Numbered from the stretch's first letter, positions 1-10,099 are shown. The stretch is 64,000 bases of DNA from SAR324 cluster bacterium (GCA_028282885.1 JANQGX010000038.1:1-64000), one strand, 5' to 3'. The notes: generated by a model from the letters alone, not told the origin. Translations and numbers: made by a program.

Positions 1-675
1 GGAACCCTTGATTTCAGTTCTTCAACCCTGGTTCTCAACGGCAGTCTGAATACGACAGGCGCTGCCTCTTTTACGGCTCCGACCAACGTCACCCTGACAT
101 CAAATGCCACCCTGACAACAACCAATCCTTTGAGCATTACCGCTCTGGATCTGGGAGATCTGGCTCTGACCCTGGGGAATGACCTGACGGTTAACGATCC
201 GGTGGCGTTCACCACAGCTAACGAACAGATCGTCACAGGAGGGTTTGACCTGGTCCTCACCGGCGGTTTTACCATGACCGACGGGTCCATTACCAGTTCG
301 GGCGGAAGCATTACCCTGAACGGAACACCCACCGGTGGAACCCTTGACTTCAGTTCATCAACCCTGGTTCTTAACGGCAGTCTGAATACAACAGGGGCTG
401 CCTCTTTTACGGCTCCAACCAACGTCACCCTGTCATCCGCTGCCACCCTGACAACAACCAATCCTTTGAGTATTACCACACTGACGCTTGGGGATCATGC
501 CCTGACCCTCGGCAGCGATCTGACCGTCACCAATGCTGTAACACTTGATGCTTCCACGGAGCAGATCATAACCGACGCAAACGATCTGACACTTGGTGGA
601 ACTCTCACTATGAGTGACGGGGCATTGACCAGCTCCGGGGGAACAGTTACCTTGAACACGTCAAACATAACGGCC
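1..675 (+). repeat. In-frame tandem repeat of about 336 bp (112 codons)
   Basis: The sequence starting at base 1 recurs from base 337 with few changes (both open GTLDFSSSTLVLNGSLNTTG in translation), an offset of 336 bp. A third, diverged start (GTLDLSGTSITQ) lies at 676, 339 bp further on. The first about 140 bp of each copy are nearly identical at DNA level and the rest is diverged. More copies probably lie upstream of the window. Confidence 0.85.
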
Positions 676-3600
676 GGAACCCTTGATCTGAGCGGAACCA
701 GCATCACGCAAAACAACGATGTCTCACTGGCACTACCCGGATTAACATCTGACAGTTCTACCGCGTGGAATATTGGAGCCGGCTTTACGCTTACCCTGAC
801 CGGTAGCAGTGGCTCCATTGATGGCGCCATCTCTATTCCCGGAACAGCGACTCTCAACGTTACTACAACGGGTACAGCGGAGATTGATGCAGACATCGCC
901 CTAACCGGCGGGTCATTGGATATTGATGAGGACACGACGATCACCAACTCTGGCAATATTACCCATACCGGCGCTTCCACAATCGATATCGCAGCAGGAA
1001 AATCCTTAACCTATTATGGTTCGGCTTTGAATATAGGAGCCCTTGAATTAATTCTGAACAGCGGAGTTGGCAGCTCCTTTAACCTGGCAAATCATTTGGT
1101 ATTTAATCATGTCAACAGCCAGTTGACCATCAACGGCAACGGAACCATAAATACGGTGACATTCAGTGCTGCATCTGCCGTCGGTGACGGCATTGTCCTC
1201 AATGGAGGGGATTTTGTTATCACGGACATGTATGCCGGTGCCAGCCCTCGTATCAACGTGGCAAGCGGAACCCTGACCATCAGTAATAACCTGGAAATAA
1301 CCGGGGCATCGACCCTCACCGTATCTGGAGCAGGAACACTTAATCTGCATGACATTACCCTGCTTGCCAGTCTGGATATCGATGGAACCGTGTCTCTGGC
1401 TGATGATGCCACTCTCATTGTTATGGCAGATGCCACCTTCAATCCCGGTCAGGATCTGGCCTTCAAAGATGGACTCTACGTGGCGGATGCTGCAGATCTG
1501 ATAATTACCGATTCAGGTGGTCCCTTCACAGTGACCTTTGAAGGAGGATTAACTATTAATGGCAGTGGTTCAGTCACTGTAACCGGTGATGAAAGCCTGG
1601 TGTTCCAGTATCCTACACCTGACTCAGCCACCCTGGCGAAGGTCACCGACAGCAGTTCCGGAACTGTGACACCGGTTTATGTGGCTTCGATTACCGGATT
1701 CACGGCAACAGCAGGCAATGGTCAGGTTGTTTTGTCCTGGTCTAACCCGGGCAGTGATGACGTCATGATCAGGCGATCAACGACCGGCTACCCGACTTCT
1801 GTATATAACGGAACACAAGTTCAGGATGCCGCGGGCGATACCACGACGGATACCGGACTCAGTAACGGCACAACCTACTACTACACCGCCTTTACGCATA
1901 CAAACGGACAAACGAATTATACCGACGGAGTTAATGCCTATGCAACACCCGTTGCCGCTACTCCTGCTTTTAATACCGATGTTCTCAACTTTGCTGCCGC
2001 CATTGGCGACGGGCAGGTTAGCCTGAGTTGGGACACGACCACCGACGTTGTGGGTGTGCGAATTATGCGAAAGACCACGGGCTACCCGGATTCCACAGCG
2101 GATGGCACCCTGGTTTATTCAGGAACCGATACCACTGCGGATGACAGAGGCCTCTACAATTCTTCGGGGACATACAAAGGTTTGCACAACAGAACCATCT
2201 ACTATTACAGGGCCTTTGCCTACGATGTTTCCGATCAGTATTCAACCGGTGTCAATGCTGTTGCAGCGACGGGAATAGTGTCATCCGGGCTGGTTGCTTA
2301 CTATCCGTTTAGTGGTAACACTGCCGACGGTAGTGGACAGGGGTATCATGGTGAACTCTATGACGGAACCCTGACAACTGATATGAAAGGAAATAGTGAT
2401 CAAGCCTATACCCTGGATGGTGTGGATGATCGGATAGAAATAGACAATCCCGTAGAAGATAATTTCACCATATCCCTCTGGTTCAAATCAAGCCAGACGG
2501 CCGGGGCTTCTACGAACTGGTATGACGGTCGTGCCCTGCTGGAAGGAAAGGACGGCTCCAACCAGAATGATTTCGGATTAAGCCTGGGTGACGGTAAAGT
2601 CATGTTCGGCACCGGAAATCCGGATACTACCATCAATAACTCAACCGACTACAACGACGATGTCTGGTATAATGTGACCGCCACCCGGACCAAAGCCACC
2701 GGGGAAATTGTTCTCTATATCCAGGGATCGCAAGTTGATTCCGATACCGGAAGTACCAGTACCCTGAGTGCTCCTCAACTTCTGAGAATGGGATATTCAT
2801 CATACAACAGCCAGTATTATGCCGGTGAAATCGATGAGGTCAGGATTTACAACCGGGTATTGAATTTGACCGAAATTCAAAAACTCTATTTCTCAACGAT
2901 TGCTACTATCGAAGGGTTCATCACGACCAGCGATACCACCGCTGACAGCAGGAGTTGTCTCATCATCAACACCGATTCGGCATCCAATAACATCCGCTGT
3001 TGGGGGAATGCGGACACCTCTAATCTGCTGGGTGACGGAACCTCCAGCGGGGCTACAGCTACTCCGGTGAGTGTGGTCGGGATAACCAATGCGGTGCAGG
3101 TCAGCGCAGGAGCCAAACATACTTGCTCTGTTCTGGACGATAATACCATTGAATGCTGGGGTGAAGGAGCCAATGGGAAACTAGGGTACGGAAGTACGGC
3201 AAACCAGGCAACATCCGTCACGGTCTCCGGAATCAACGATGCTATTCAGGTATCGGCGGGTGGTGAGCATACTTGTGCAGTATTGGACAACGGCTTCAGC
3301 GGAACTGTCAAGTGTTGGGGCGACGCCTCCAGCGGTCAGCTTGGTGAAGGCTCCTCATCGGGAAGCTTCTCTACCCCGCAACTGGTAACCGGAGTTTCCA
3401 CCGCGGTACAAGTGGAAGCAGGCAACAATTTCACCTGTGCCCTTTTGGCTAACCGTACGGTAAAATGCTGGGGTAATGGTGATAATGGAAAACTGGGCTA
3501 CGGCTCAACTACATCACAAAATACACCGGTCACCGTCTCAGGCGTATCCGGGGCTGTGCAAATCAGCGCGGGATTTTTACATGCCTGCGCCCTGATCAAT

Positions 3601-4023
3601 GACGGCTCCATCATGTGCTGGGGTGAAGGAAGTGATGGTGAAATGGGTAACGGATTCAGCAATGCCACCAATTCCACACCTGTTCCGGTCAGCGGCATAT
3701 CCAATGCCGTTCAGGTGATTGCCGGACATTCACACTCCTGCGCCCTGCTGGATGATGCAACCATGAAATGCTGGGGTAAGGGAGATATGGGGCAACTCGG
3801 TGACGGAAACACCTCATCGTCTTCATCACCGCTGGCTGTAACTTCCGTGACTTCTGTGACCAATATTACACTGGGTGGAGACACCACCTGCGCCGTATTC
3901 GACGATGGAACCGTAAAATGTTGGGGAGAAGGCAGCAACGGGGAATTGGGAGATGGTACCACAACCGATTTCAGCACCGCAAAAGTCTCTGTTTCCGGTA
4001 TTGACTACAGAGCCAAACAATAA
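1..4023 (+). CDS. Giant multidomain surface protein (beta-helix repeats, FN3, LamG, RCC1), 5' end outside window
   Basis: The frame is open from base 1, so the gene is cut by the window edge; 1340 C-terminal residues are visible. Order of parts: Thr/Ser/Gly-rich repeats of adhesin or beta-helix type (about residues 1-555), two fibronectin type III domains (about 558-650 and 657-758, both with a YYY..AF signature), a concanavalin-like LamG domain (about 760-963, ending GEIDEVRIYNR), then seven RCC1-type repeats (about 975-1340). Each RCC1 repeat carries a C...CWG cysteine pair, for example HTCSVLDDNTIECWG. Seven repeats is the number that closes an RCC1 beta-propeller. Probably secreted or surface exposed, acting in adhesion or carbohydrate binding; this is inferred from domains only. 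The part at about 1344-1675 is related to a module in the lipoprotein at 52127-56230. A strong terminator follows the stop. Confidence 0.85.
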   Translation, partial: GTLDFSSSTLVLNGSLNTTGAASFTAPTNVTLTSNATLTTTNPLSITALDLGDLALTLGNDLTVNDPVAFTTANEQIVTGGFDLVLTGGFTMTDGSITSSGGSITLNGTPTGGTLDFSSSTLVLNGSLNTTGAASFTAPTNVTLSSAATLTTTNPLSITTLTLGDHALTLGSDLTVTNAVTLDASTEQIITDANDLTLGGTLTMSDGALTSSGGTVTLNTSNITAGTLDLSGTSITQNNDVSLALPGLTSDSSTAWNIGAGFTLTLTGSSGSIDGAISIPGTATLNVTTTGTAEIDADIALTGGSLDIDEDTTITNSGNITHTGASTIDIAAGKSLTYYGSALNIGALELILNSGVGSSFNLANHLVFNHVNSQLTINGNGTINTVTFSAASAVGDGIVLNGGDFVITDMYAGASPRINVASGTLTISNNLEITGASTLTVSGAGTLNLHDITLLASLDIDGTVSLADDATLIVMADATFNPGQDLAFKDGLYVADAADLIITDSGGPFTVTFEGGLTINGSGSVTVTGDESLVFQYPTPDSATLAKVTDSSSGTVTPVYVASITGFTATAGNGQVVLSWSNPGSDDVMIRRSTTGYPTSVYNGTQVQDAAGDTTTDTGLSNGTTYYYTAFTHTNGQTNYTDGVNAYATPVAATPAFNTDVLNFAAAIGDGQVSLSWDTTTDVVGVRIMRKTTGYPDSTADGTLVYSGTDTTADDRGLYNSSGTYKGLHNRTIYYYRAFAYDVSDQYSTGVNAVAATGIVSSGLVAYYPFSGNTADGSGQGYHGELYDGTLTTDMKGNSDQAYTLDGVDDRIEIDNPVEDNFTISLWFKSSQTAGASTNWYDGRALLEGKDGSNQNDFGLSLGDGKVMFGTGNPDTTINNSTDYNDDVWYNVTATRTKATGEIVLYIQGSQVDSDTGSTSTLSAPQLLRMGYSSYNSQYYAGEIDEVRIYNRVLNLTEIQKLYFSTIATIEGFITTSDTTADSRSCLIINTDSASNNIRCWGNADTSNLLGDGTSSGATATPVSVVGITNAVQVSAGAKHTCSVLDDNTIECWGEGANGKLGYGSTANQATSVTVSGINDAIQVSAGGEHTCAVLDNGFSGTVKCWGDASSGQLGEGSSSGSFSTPQLVTGVSTAVQVEAGNNFTCALLANRTVKCWGNGDNGKLGYGSTTSQNTPVTVSGVSGAVQISAGFLHACALINDGSIMCWGEGSDGEMGNGFSNATNSTPVPVSGISNAVQVIAGHSHSCALLDDATMKCWGKGDMGQLGDGNTSSSSSPLAVTSVTSVTNITLGGDTTCAVFDDGTVKCWGEGSNGELGDGTTTDFSTAKVSVSGIDYRAKQ

Positions 4024-4025
4024 AT

Positions 4026-4064
4026 GAAAACGGCCTATAGGTAGCTTACCAATAGGCCGTTTTT
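4026..4064 (+). terminator. Rho-independent terminator after the surface protein
   Basis: CGGCCTAT at 4031-4038 pairs with ATAGGCCG at 4052-4059 around a 13-nt loop. It is followed by a T run and preceded by AAAA, so it could also stop transcription arriving from the minus-strand side. Confidence 0.9.
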
Positions 4065-4121
4065 GTATTAAACCAGTCTTCAATAGTCTCGGCTCGTTCC
4101 AGGAACCATCAGACTCCAGCT

Positions 4122-7100
4122 CTACCGCTCCGTAATTACTCCACCTTTCTCCATAAACTTCCGTAACAATCCCGATGCCAGACGACTGTTCTTATTGGGC
4201 ATGTCGGCCCTTTCGAAAAAGAGCCCAATGCCTTCCACATTGGCACCATTATAGCTGATTTCACCGTAAATCGGCATGATCAATCGCATATAAGCGAAGG
4301 CCAGGGCTTCCTGAAAACTGAACAGTTCTGCATCAGGATCAATATCGACACCGGTTCCGGTGGAGGCGGTTGCTGTGGAAATCAGTTTCATCACCGAATT
4401 GGGGCGTGCAATATCATAGGCATTGTCTCTTCTGATGATTTTTTTCATGCGGATCCTACCCATATAATCATTGTCACTGGAACCACAACCCTTTCCGTAA
4501 AATCCCTCGGGACTGGATTGAGTCTTTATGCCATCGACATCCACCCAATTCATGGTTTTGTCGCTGTTTTCACACTCCAGGACGTCATTCCAATCGAGAT
4601 CGAGATTTAAGATATTGATACTGTGATCTATATATAGACCGGCCAGACAGTTAATCAATGCAGCTCCTGATTCTCCCCCGCAGGTTTGCAGAGTAATTTT
4701 TATTTGATCGACATTTGGAGCATTCGGCCAGAAAGGGGGTTCGGAGAGTGTCGCTTCGGTAAAGGTATCAGCCAGGGTGCATTCACCGTCTCCATCCTCG
4801 TCAGTACAACTGCATTCACCGTCTCCGTTTTCATCATCGCAATAAGGATCGAACTTGGGATCATGGCTGAGATTGGCGACTTCAAAATGGTTGAGCCAAT
4901 GTGAAGATCCAGTCGGGCCAAGGGTTTTACCGAGGGCGGCCTCGACGCGAGCTTGTGATATTAAACCATCCGGAGAGGCATCATTTCTCATCCATATGCC
5001 GTCGTTTCTGACCATGTGATACCACTGTACCGCTTTATTATTCGCTCCCCAACTTGGATAAAGATAGTAGAAATTCGTTTCCGAATTATTAAAACAGTCC
5101 ACAAAAGCATTTGATATATCATCGGTTAAATCATGAACTATGGACTGATCTGTTGAAGTAGCACCGTCCGGTGTCGTATCAACATACTCCTCACCCACCT
5201 TGATACAGACAGCCCTGTCATCGCTGTGATCATTCAAGGTGTTGTTTCGAGTCATGGCAATGGGCATCTCCCATTCTTCCTGGATATAGCTTTCAATGTC
5301 CTCATCCCAGTATTCGAATTGCATGGGAACGTTCCAGGTGTATGGCCAGTAGTAGTCATCATGATACCAGTCGTTGGGAAAAGAGACAGCTACATAGCTG
5401 AAGACATCTGTCCAGCACTGCACTTCCCAATCTCCATCATCGTTTTCACGCCTGTCACAAAACTCCTGGGTTTTGGGATGCACGGTGGTGCCATTGATTG
5501 TGGGACTGTCTGAAGGTGTGTACAAAGCTTTGATCCCCCTGACCCGAAACGGTCTGCCGTTCAAATTGTATTCTGCCCCGTTGCTGATATTGATCAGGGA
5601 GTAATATCGGTCCTGGTCGTCTTCGCCTGTAGCGTGTCCGCGATCCTGAAGGGCATAATACGAGGCATAAGTGGAAACATCTGACGGATTCCCCTCCTCA
5701 TCCCAGGTAACACTGCTCGCTTCGGCGCAGGTGACCGAACTGGTTCCCACGATGAACTCCCCGGCAGCACTGGCATTGTTAAAACGACACATAATAGGCG
5801 CATCAGCCTCCCAGGCGTTGTTATCGGATTCGTTACCCAATACTTGAAAAGTTTTGGATCCGGCAACATTGTAAGGCATGTGATGGGCGGACTTAAAGAT
5901 GTAATTTCTAATCTCTTCCATGCTGGGCAGGGAGGTATAATCGCCAAAGATAGCATTGAAGGAAGGTACATAGGTATTCACCAGGGTGACATATTCAGCC
6001 ACAGTTGCACTGATAGGACCTGTTTTGGGAGTGTCGTCATCGCAGAGAGAAATCGTCCCCCGGCTACCATCAACACACTCCAGGGAATAGGTAGGCCCGC
6101 CCCAGCTTGCCGTGCCAGTCTCATAGAGTTGATAGGGAATCATATCGCCCCTGAACGTACCTCCATTGTCTTGCGGGATCCTAAATTCGATCTTGGAATT
6201 ATCCAGTCCAACCTGCCAAAGGTCAACGCCGATACGGATCGCCATGTAGTCTGAACCCACCACGGCATCATACAATTCGTTAAGGGTGAACTTAACCTCT
6301 CGCAGCTCCCTGTTCCTCATGAATTTATAAATTCCAATCATACCGGAAAAATAATCCTCATATCCCAGGTTTGAGATACAGGTGGCAAATTCAGGAGCAA
6401 AAGCCGTTGGACCATTATCACCAATCGTAATGTAATCTCCGCAACCTCCATCTGAAACAGGGGTTAACATGGCATCCATGAATTCCTGGAAGACATCGAC
6501 TACTGAAACCGAATACTCACTCATCCTACCGCTATACCTTGAGTACAGACCGAGCGGATCATTGCGATTGGCTTCCACGGTTGAAGGCTTGATAAAAGCC
6601 TCAATTGACCAGTCATCATTTTCCTCGGTTCCGCTATTTTTTGTTACTCCCATGGCATCGGTTTCACTGGAAGATCCCGCATCATAACAGGCCAACTGAC
6701 TGCCGGATTTATAAGGTGGGTAGATGATTTTATCGCCGGTGTCTTGGTTCCGTGCTCTGCAGACAATAGTCACACTCGAAGTTTCGTTGTTTTCATACAC
6801 CTGCTCGTAGAGGGTCATGATGTAGGTTCTCAGCTCAGCGATAAAAGTGGTATCGGAAAGCGTATCGATAACGGTAAACAACTGGTTGTAGATACTATCC
6901 GCACCGTCAAGATCTAATCTTACGTGAAGTCCCAATCCCACCATCATTTTAACCACCTTCTCAGTCGACCAGGAAGCTGCTGCTGCGAAAGCCAGGGCTT
7001 CCTCATGGGTCATTCCCAATGCAACGGCATAGTTATACGCTCTTCTCTCAATAGCCATGGTGGTTATCGCTTCAAATAGGGGGCCCAGGGCGGATGCGGA

Positions 7101-7751
7101 TATAATTTCAGCCCTCTCTTCGGCAGTTTCCGCTTCAGCAAGGCTGTCTGCCAGGCTGTTGGTCGGATCCAGGATACTCATCAGTTTCAGGGTTTCGCCG
7201 ACACCTTCAACAATCTTGGCAATGGAAAGGCCATCCAGAAGAGGATCCGTGGATATGGTTGACTGAAGAGAATGTTCAAGAGCGCTGAGGATAGAATTGG
7301 AAAGGGCATCGCAGATCAGATCGCTGGAACCCGGTTTTCCGATACAGCGCATCCCGCAATCAAATTCAAGGATAACCTCATGTCCGTCGTTTACCGATGC
7401 TGAAAAGTACCCGGCAGTCGCTGATCCATCGCTGATAGCTGTTCCATCTCCACCTACCAGGTGAGTCTCAAAGCTTGAAGTCCGGCAGGAGTTACTGGTA
7501 CTGCTTACCCTGGGAAGAGGCCGGGTTTGACCCGAAGAGACATAGCTGCCAAGCGGTGTGCTGACCTCAGTAGATTCCACCACTTCACTGGAGACGGAGC
7601 CGCTGAGTACCGAATTCAAGCTGACGCTTGATCCGGGCGGAAAGATACTCCCGCTGATCAGATTTTCCGAACTGGAGATATCGGTTTGCCAGCAACTGTT
7701 CAGAAACAATGCCGAGAACAGGATGAGAATAATTAGAAATAACCGTTTCAT
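4122..7751 (-). CDS. Very large lipoprotein of unknown function (1209 aa)
   Basis: The reading frame extends 45 bases further upstream, but the ATG at 7751 has GGGAG six to seven bases before it and opens a clean lipoprotein signal (MKRLFLIILILF..., lipobox LNSC, Cys20), so it is chosen. The mature protein is cysteine-rich with Ser/Gly-rich stretches and many Asp/Asn. Near 4790-4850 it carries two copies of an acidic D-x-NGDGEC-like motif separated by a short CSC, resembling thrombospondin-type-3 or EF-hand-like calcium loops. No enzyme motif is recognised. It is predicted to be anchored in the outer membrane, facing the periplasm or the outside. It converges with the gene ending at 4023. A large lipoprotein at 52127-56230 is comparable in size and location, but I see no clear shared sequence. 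Confidence 0.8.
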   Translation of the reverse strand: MKRLFLIILILFSALFLNSCWQTDISSSENLISGSIFPPGSSVSLNSVLSGSVSSEVVESTEVSTPLGSYVSSGQTRPLPRVSSTSNSCRTSSFETHLVGGDGTAISDGSATAGYFSASVNDGHEVILEFDCGMRCIGKPGSSDLICDALSNSILSALEHSLQSTISTDPLLDGLSIAKIVEGVGETLKLMSILDPTNSLADSLAEAETAEERAEIISASALGPLFEAITTMAIERRAYNYAVALGMTHEEALAFAAAASWSTEKVVKMMVGLGLHVRLDLDGADSIYNQLFTVIDTLSDTTFIAELRTYIMTLYEQVYENNETSSVTIVCRARNQDTGDKIIYPPYKSGSQLACYDAGSSSETDAMGVTKNSGTEENDDWSIEAFIKPSTVEANRNDPLGLYSRYSGRMSEYSVSVVDVFQEFMDAMLTPVSDGGCGDYITIGDNGPTAFAPEFATCISNLGYEDYFSGMIGIYKFMRNRELREVKFTLNELYDAVVGSDYMAIRIGVDLWQVGLDNSKIEFRIPQDNGGTFRGDMIPYQLYETGTASWGGPTYSLECVDGSRGTISLCDDDTPKTGPISATVAEYVTLVNTYVPSFNAIFGDYTSLPSMEEIRNYIFKSAHHMPYNVAGSKTFQVLGNESDNNAWEADAPIMCRFNNASAAGEFIVGTSSVTCAEASSVTWDEEGNPSDVSTYASYYALQDRGHATGEDDQDRYYSLINISNGAEYNLNGRPFRVRGIKALYTPSDSPTINGTTVHPKTQEFCDRRENDDGDWEVQCWTDVFSYVAVSFPNDWYHDDYYWPYTWNVPMQFEYWDEDIESYIQEEWEMPIAMTRNNTLNDHSDDRAVCIKVGEEYVDTTPDGATSTDQSIVHDLTDDISNAFVDCFNNSETNFYYLYPSWGANNKAVQWYHMVRNDGIWMRNDASPDGLISQARVEAALGKTLGPTGSSHWLNHFEVANLSHDPKFDPYCDDENGDGECSCTDEDGDGECTLADTFTEATLSEPPFWPNAPNVDQIKITLQTCGGESGAALINCLAGLYIDHSINILNLDLDWNDVLECENSDKTMNWVDVDGIKTQSSPEGFYGKGCGSSDNDYMGRIRMKKIIRRDNAYDIARPNSVMKLISTATASTGTGVDIDPDAELFSFQEALAFAYMRLIMPIYGEISYNGANVEGIGLFFERADMPNKNSRLASGLLRKFMEKGGVITER

Positions 7752-8030
7752 GATTTGCTCCCTATTGAATCCAATCCGATCAAGACTGTTTCGCACGTAG
7801 AGTATTAAAAATTTACGATCTCTTCAAAAAAAACACCGAAACTGACAACGGCACCTGTAAACCTCAGTATTTTTTATTTCAAATGGTCAGACCATGATTT
7901 AAGATACCTTTGCGATCCACAACATTCACATTTCAACCGTTCTTTTTATTTTGATTCTATCCCTATTACTGTCAAAATCAATAACTTTCCACACATCAAC
8001 CATTAAAATTAGCTCAAACATTTCAATCAA

Positions 8031-9260
8031 TTAATAACTATACCCAGCGGCAAAGAGAAATGTCAGCGATTCCCGCTTCATGTCAACAATTGCTGTCTGG
8101 TCTCCGTAAACATCAGCTTTGCCACTTCCGGTTGCGTATATTGCTCCCAGGGTGAAGGAAGACGTTCGGGTGTGGGACGAGTACCCCAAGGTCATTCCTG
8201 ACATATCCAAGTGTGCAATATTGCACGAGGATGTGGTACACTCCTTTCGATTGTCATTGTTGGTAAACAGCCCCGCCCTCAAGGCGTGATTCGCGCTGAG
8301 AAACCACTCACTTCCCAGGGAGACGTTGGTGACGCTCTTCAGATCTTCATCGCTGGTCGCATAGTGATCAATATCTGCGGAGAACAGCAGGCTTGAAGAA
8401 GGGTACCAGGCCATGCCCAGGGAGATAACCGTCGGGTATTCAATCTCCTGGGAATAGGTTGCATCAAACAGGGTGTAATCTCCGCTTTCGATTTCAGAAT
8501 AGTCCCGTTCAAGGGAGCGGGAAAGCAGATAGGCTTTGCTGACGGTCAAACCGAAGAAAAAGGGCTCGAAAGGACTCCATTGAAATCCGATTTTGGGAGT
8601 ATAGGAATACTCCTCCAGTTTGACGGAGGAGTAAGAGGTGTCGGCACTTCCGTCATGAAATACGATGAACTGGTGCTGCTGATGGCGATAGATCCGGTAG
8701 CTGTAAAAAAGGCTTATCCCGAAACTAAGGTTTTCCGCAATCTCGAAGGCCATGGAAGGTCCCACCATGTTGGTGCGATCCTCCGAATGAAGACTCAGGT
8801 AATAATTGCTAACCGTGGGATGATCGGCACTGATATCATACTGCTGATCCTGGTGTTCGATGATGGAATCGGGAATGATATAGGAGACGGCTATAGTAAT
8901 ATCGCCAAACTTCTTGATCATCCCGAAAAAATTGGGAAGGATGGCGGTACTGTCCCTGACCCAATCCCTGTCCGCAATACTCTTTTCATAAGTGGTTTTT
9001 GTGGAATGATAGGCGTTACCGCTTCCGGACAGGCTGTCACCATAGGAGTAGGCAAGCCCGGCCGGATTATAGTAAGCCCCCGAAGAGTCATCCGATATGG
9101 CGTTATAAGCTCCCCCCATTGTGGCTGCCCGGTCACCAACCAGAACATTTTTATAGTGATTTTCATCAGCATTGACTAAAGACAGGGGGGAAAACAACAG
9201 GAAAACCGAAACGACTGTAAATCTAAAGGTTTTTTGAATAACTCTCATAACGTTTTGCAT
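8031..9260 (-). CDS. FadL/OmpP1-like outer-membrane beta-barrel protein
   Basis: 409 residues. A signal peptide (about 1-31, ending LSLVNA) is followed by a conserved opening, GDRAATMGGAYNAISDD then SGAYYNPAGLAY, which is typical of the FadL/TodX and PorV-like barrels. The rest alternates aromatic beta strands and ends in Tyr (GYSY), as expected for an outer-membrane barrel. FadL relatives move hydrophobic compounds across the outer membrane; the substrate here is unknown. The ATG at 9260 has GGAAAA upstream and lies inside the end of the M48 protease gene (38-bp overlap), so the two are probably translationally coupled in an SH3 - protease - barrel operon. About 230 bases of AT-rich DNA without visible features separate it from the next gene. 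Confidence 0.82.
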   Translation of the reverse strand: MQNVMRVIQKTFRFTVVSVFLLFSPLSLVNADENHYKNVLVGDRAATMGGAYNAISDDSSGAYYNPAGLAYSYGDSLSGSGNAYHSTKTTYEKSIADRDWVRDSTAILPNFFGMIKKFGDITIAVSYIIPDSIIEHQDQQYDISADHPTVSNYYLSLHSEDRTNMVGPSMAFEIAENLSFGISLFYSYRIYRHQQHQFIVFHDGSADTSYSSVKLEEYSYTPKIGFQWSPFEPFFFGLTVSKAYLLSRSLERDYSEIESGDYTLFDATYSQEIEYPTVISLGMAWYPSSSLLFSADIDHYATSDEDLKSVTNVSLGSEWFLSANHALRAGLFTNNDNRKECTTSSCNIAHLDMSGMTLGYSSHTRTSSFTLGAIYATGSGKADVYGDQTAIVDMKRESLTFLFAAGYSY

Positions 9261-10071
9261 TCTTTTTTCCGGTTTCGTTATCGATTTGAAGGGTTTTTGC
9301 GAGTGTTGCCATGGCTGCCAGTCTTAGGGATATATCCGGATGGGTTTTGGAAAGGACGGCTCGATACTGGTTGTCCAAATCCGATTCTATTCTCTCGATA
9401 TAGTCACGATAGCTCTTCCAGTCATATCCGATCGTTACCAGTGATTCGATCGCTGCTGCATCGGTTTCCAGTTCGGCCTCTTTGGAAATCCCTTCCTCAA
9501 ACAGGAGCTTATAACCCCTTTCCGTAATCTGATCGAGAAGTATCCTGGCTGTTGCAGTCGTTCCGCCGATGGCGTTGGCAATTCCGCTGGTAACAGAATC
9601 TCCCCTGGCCCTGATTTTAAGAGGTATGACGACATGTCTAAAATTGACATGCCAGATTTCGTGAGCGATCACACCTGCCAGTTCGGCTTCATTCCGCATC
9701 AGAGCGAGGGATCCTTTGGTAATAAAAATATATCCCCCCGGGCAGGCATAAGCATTGACCTCGTCATTATCGATCACGGCAAAATAATACTGCAATTCCG
9801 GCCTTCCCACCTGGGCGGCAATTCCGTTTCCCAGCAGGCTAACATAGTTTTGGATTTCTTCATTCCCGACCAATTTGTAACGGGAGAGAATCCTGGCGGC
9901 AAGATTCCTTCCGAACTCGATTTCCACACTGATATCTTCATCAGTATAGGTCGATTCAAGCTGGTGTAATCGCTGTTTGAACGCCGGCCCCTGTGCCCCA
10001 ACCTGAAACAGCAGTGAACACAGCAGCAGGAGAGAGAAAGCAATACAAATACTCTTGATCAGACCCGTCAT
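9223..10071 (-). CDS. Periplasmic M48-family zinc metalloprotease
   Basis: The zinc motif HEIWH is at about residues 137-141 (AGVIAHEIWHVNFRH), with the third ligand expected in the following KEAELETDAAA helix. The stretch NAYACPGGYIFITKG just before it is characteristic of the BepA/LoiP branch of M48 proteases, which handle outer-membrane protein quality control. A signal peptide of about 27 residues opens the protein. I prefer the ATG at 10071, which has AGGA five bases upstream; a TTG at 10098 with AGGGAG in front and 3 bp from the upstream stop is a real alternative adding nine residues. It lies between an SH3 protein and an outer-membrane barrel, and may mature or proofread such barrels (inference). 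Confidence 0.88.
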   Translation of the reverse strand: MTGLIKSICIAFSLLLLCSLLFQVGAQGPAFKQRLHQLESTYTDEDISVEIEFGRNLAARILSRYKLVGNEEIQNYVSLLGNGIAAQVGRPELQYYFAVIDNDEVNAYACPGGYIFITKGSLALMRNEAELAGVIAHEIWHVNFRHVVIPLKIRARGDSVTSGIANAIGGTTATARILLDQITERGYKLLFEEGISKEAELETDAAAIESLVTIGYDWKSYRDYIERIESDLDNQYRAVLSKTHPDISLRLAAMATLAKTLQIDNETGKKNAKRYESYSKNL

Positions 10072-10099
10072 AAAATTCCTGTTCCGATAGTGTGTCAAA

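Noticed and set aside
495..980. Long minus-strand frame inside the surface protein gene
   Set aside because: Opposite-strand reading of repetitive Thr/Ser codons gives open frames by composition; no independent support.
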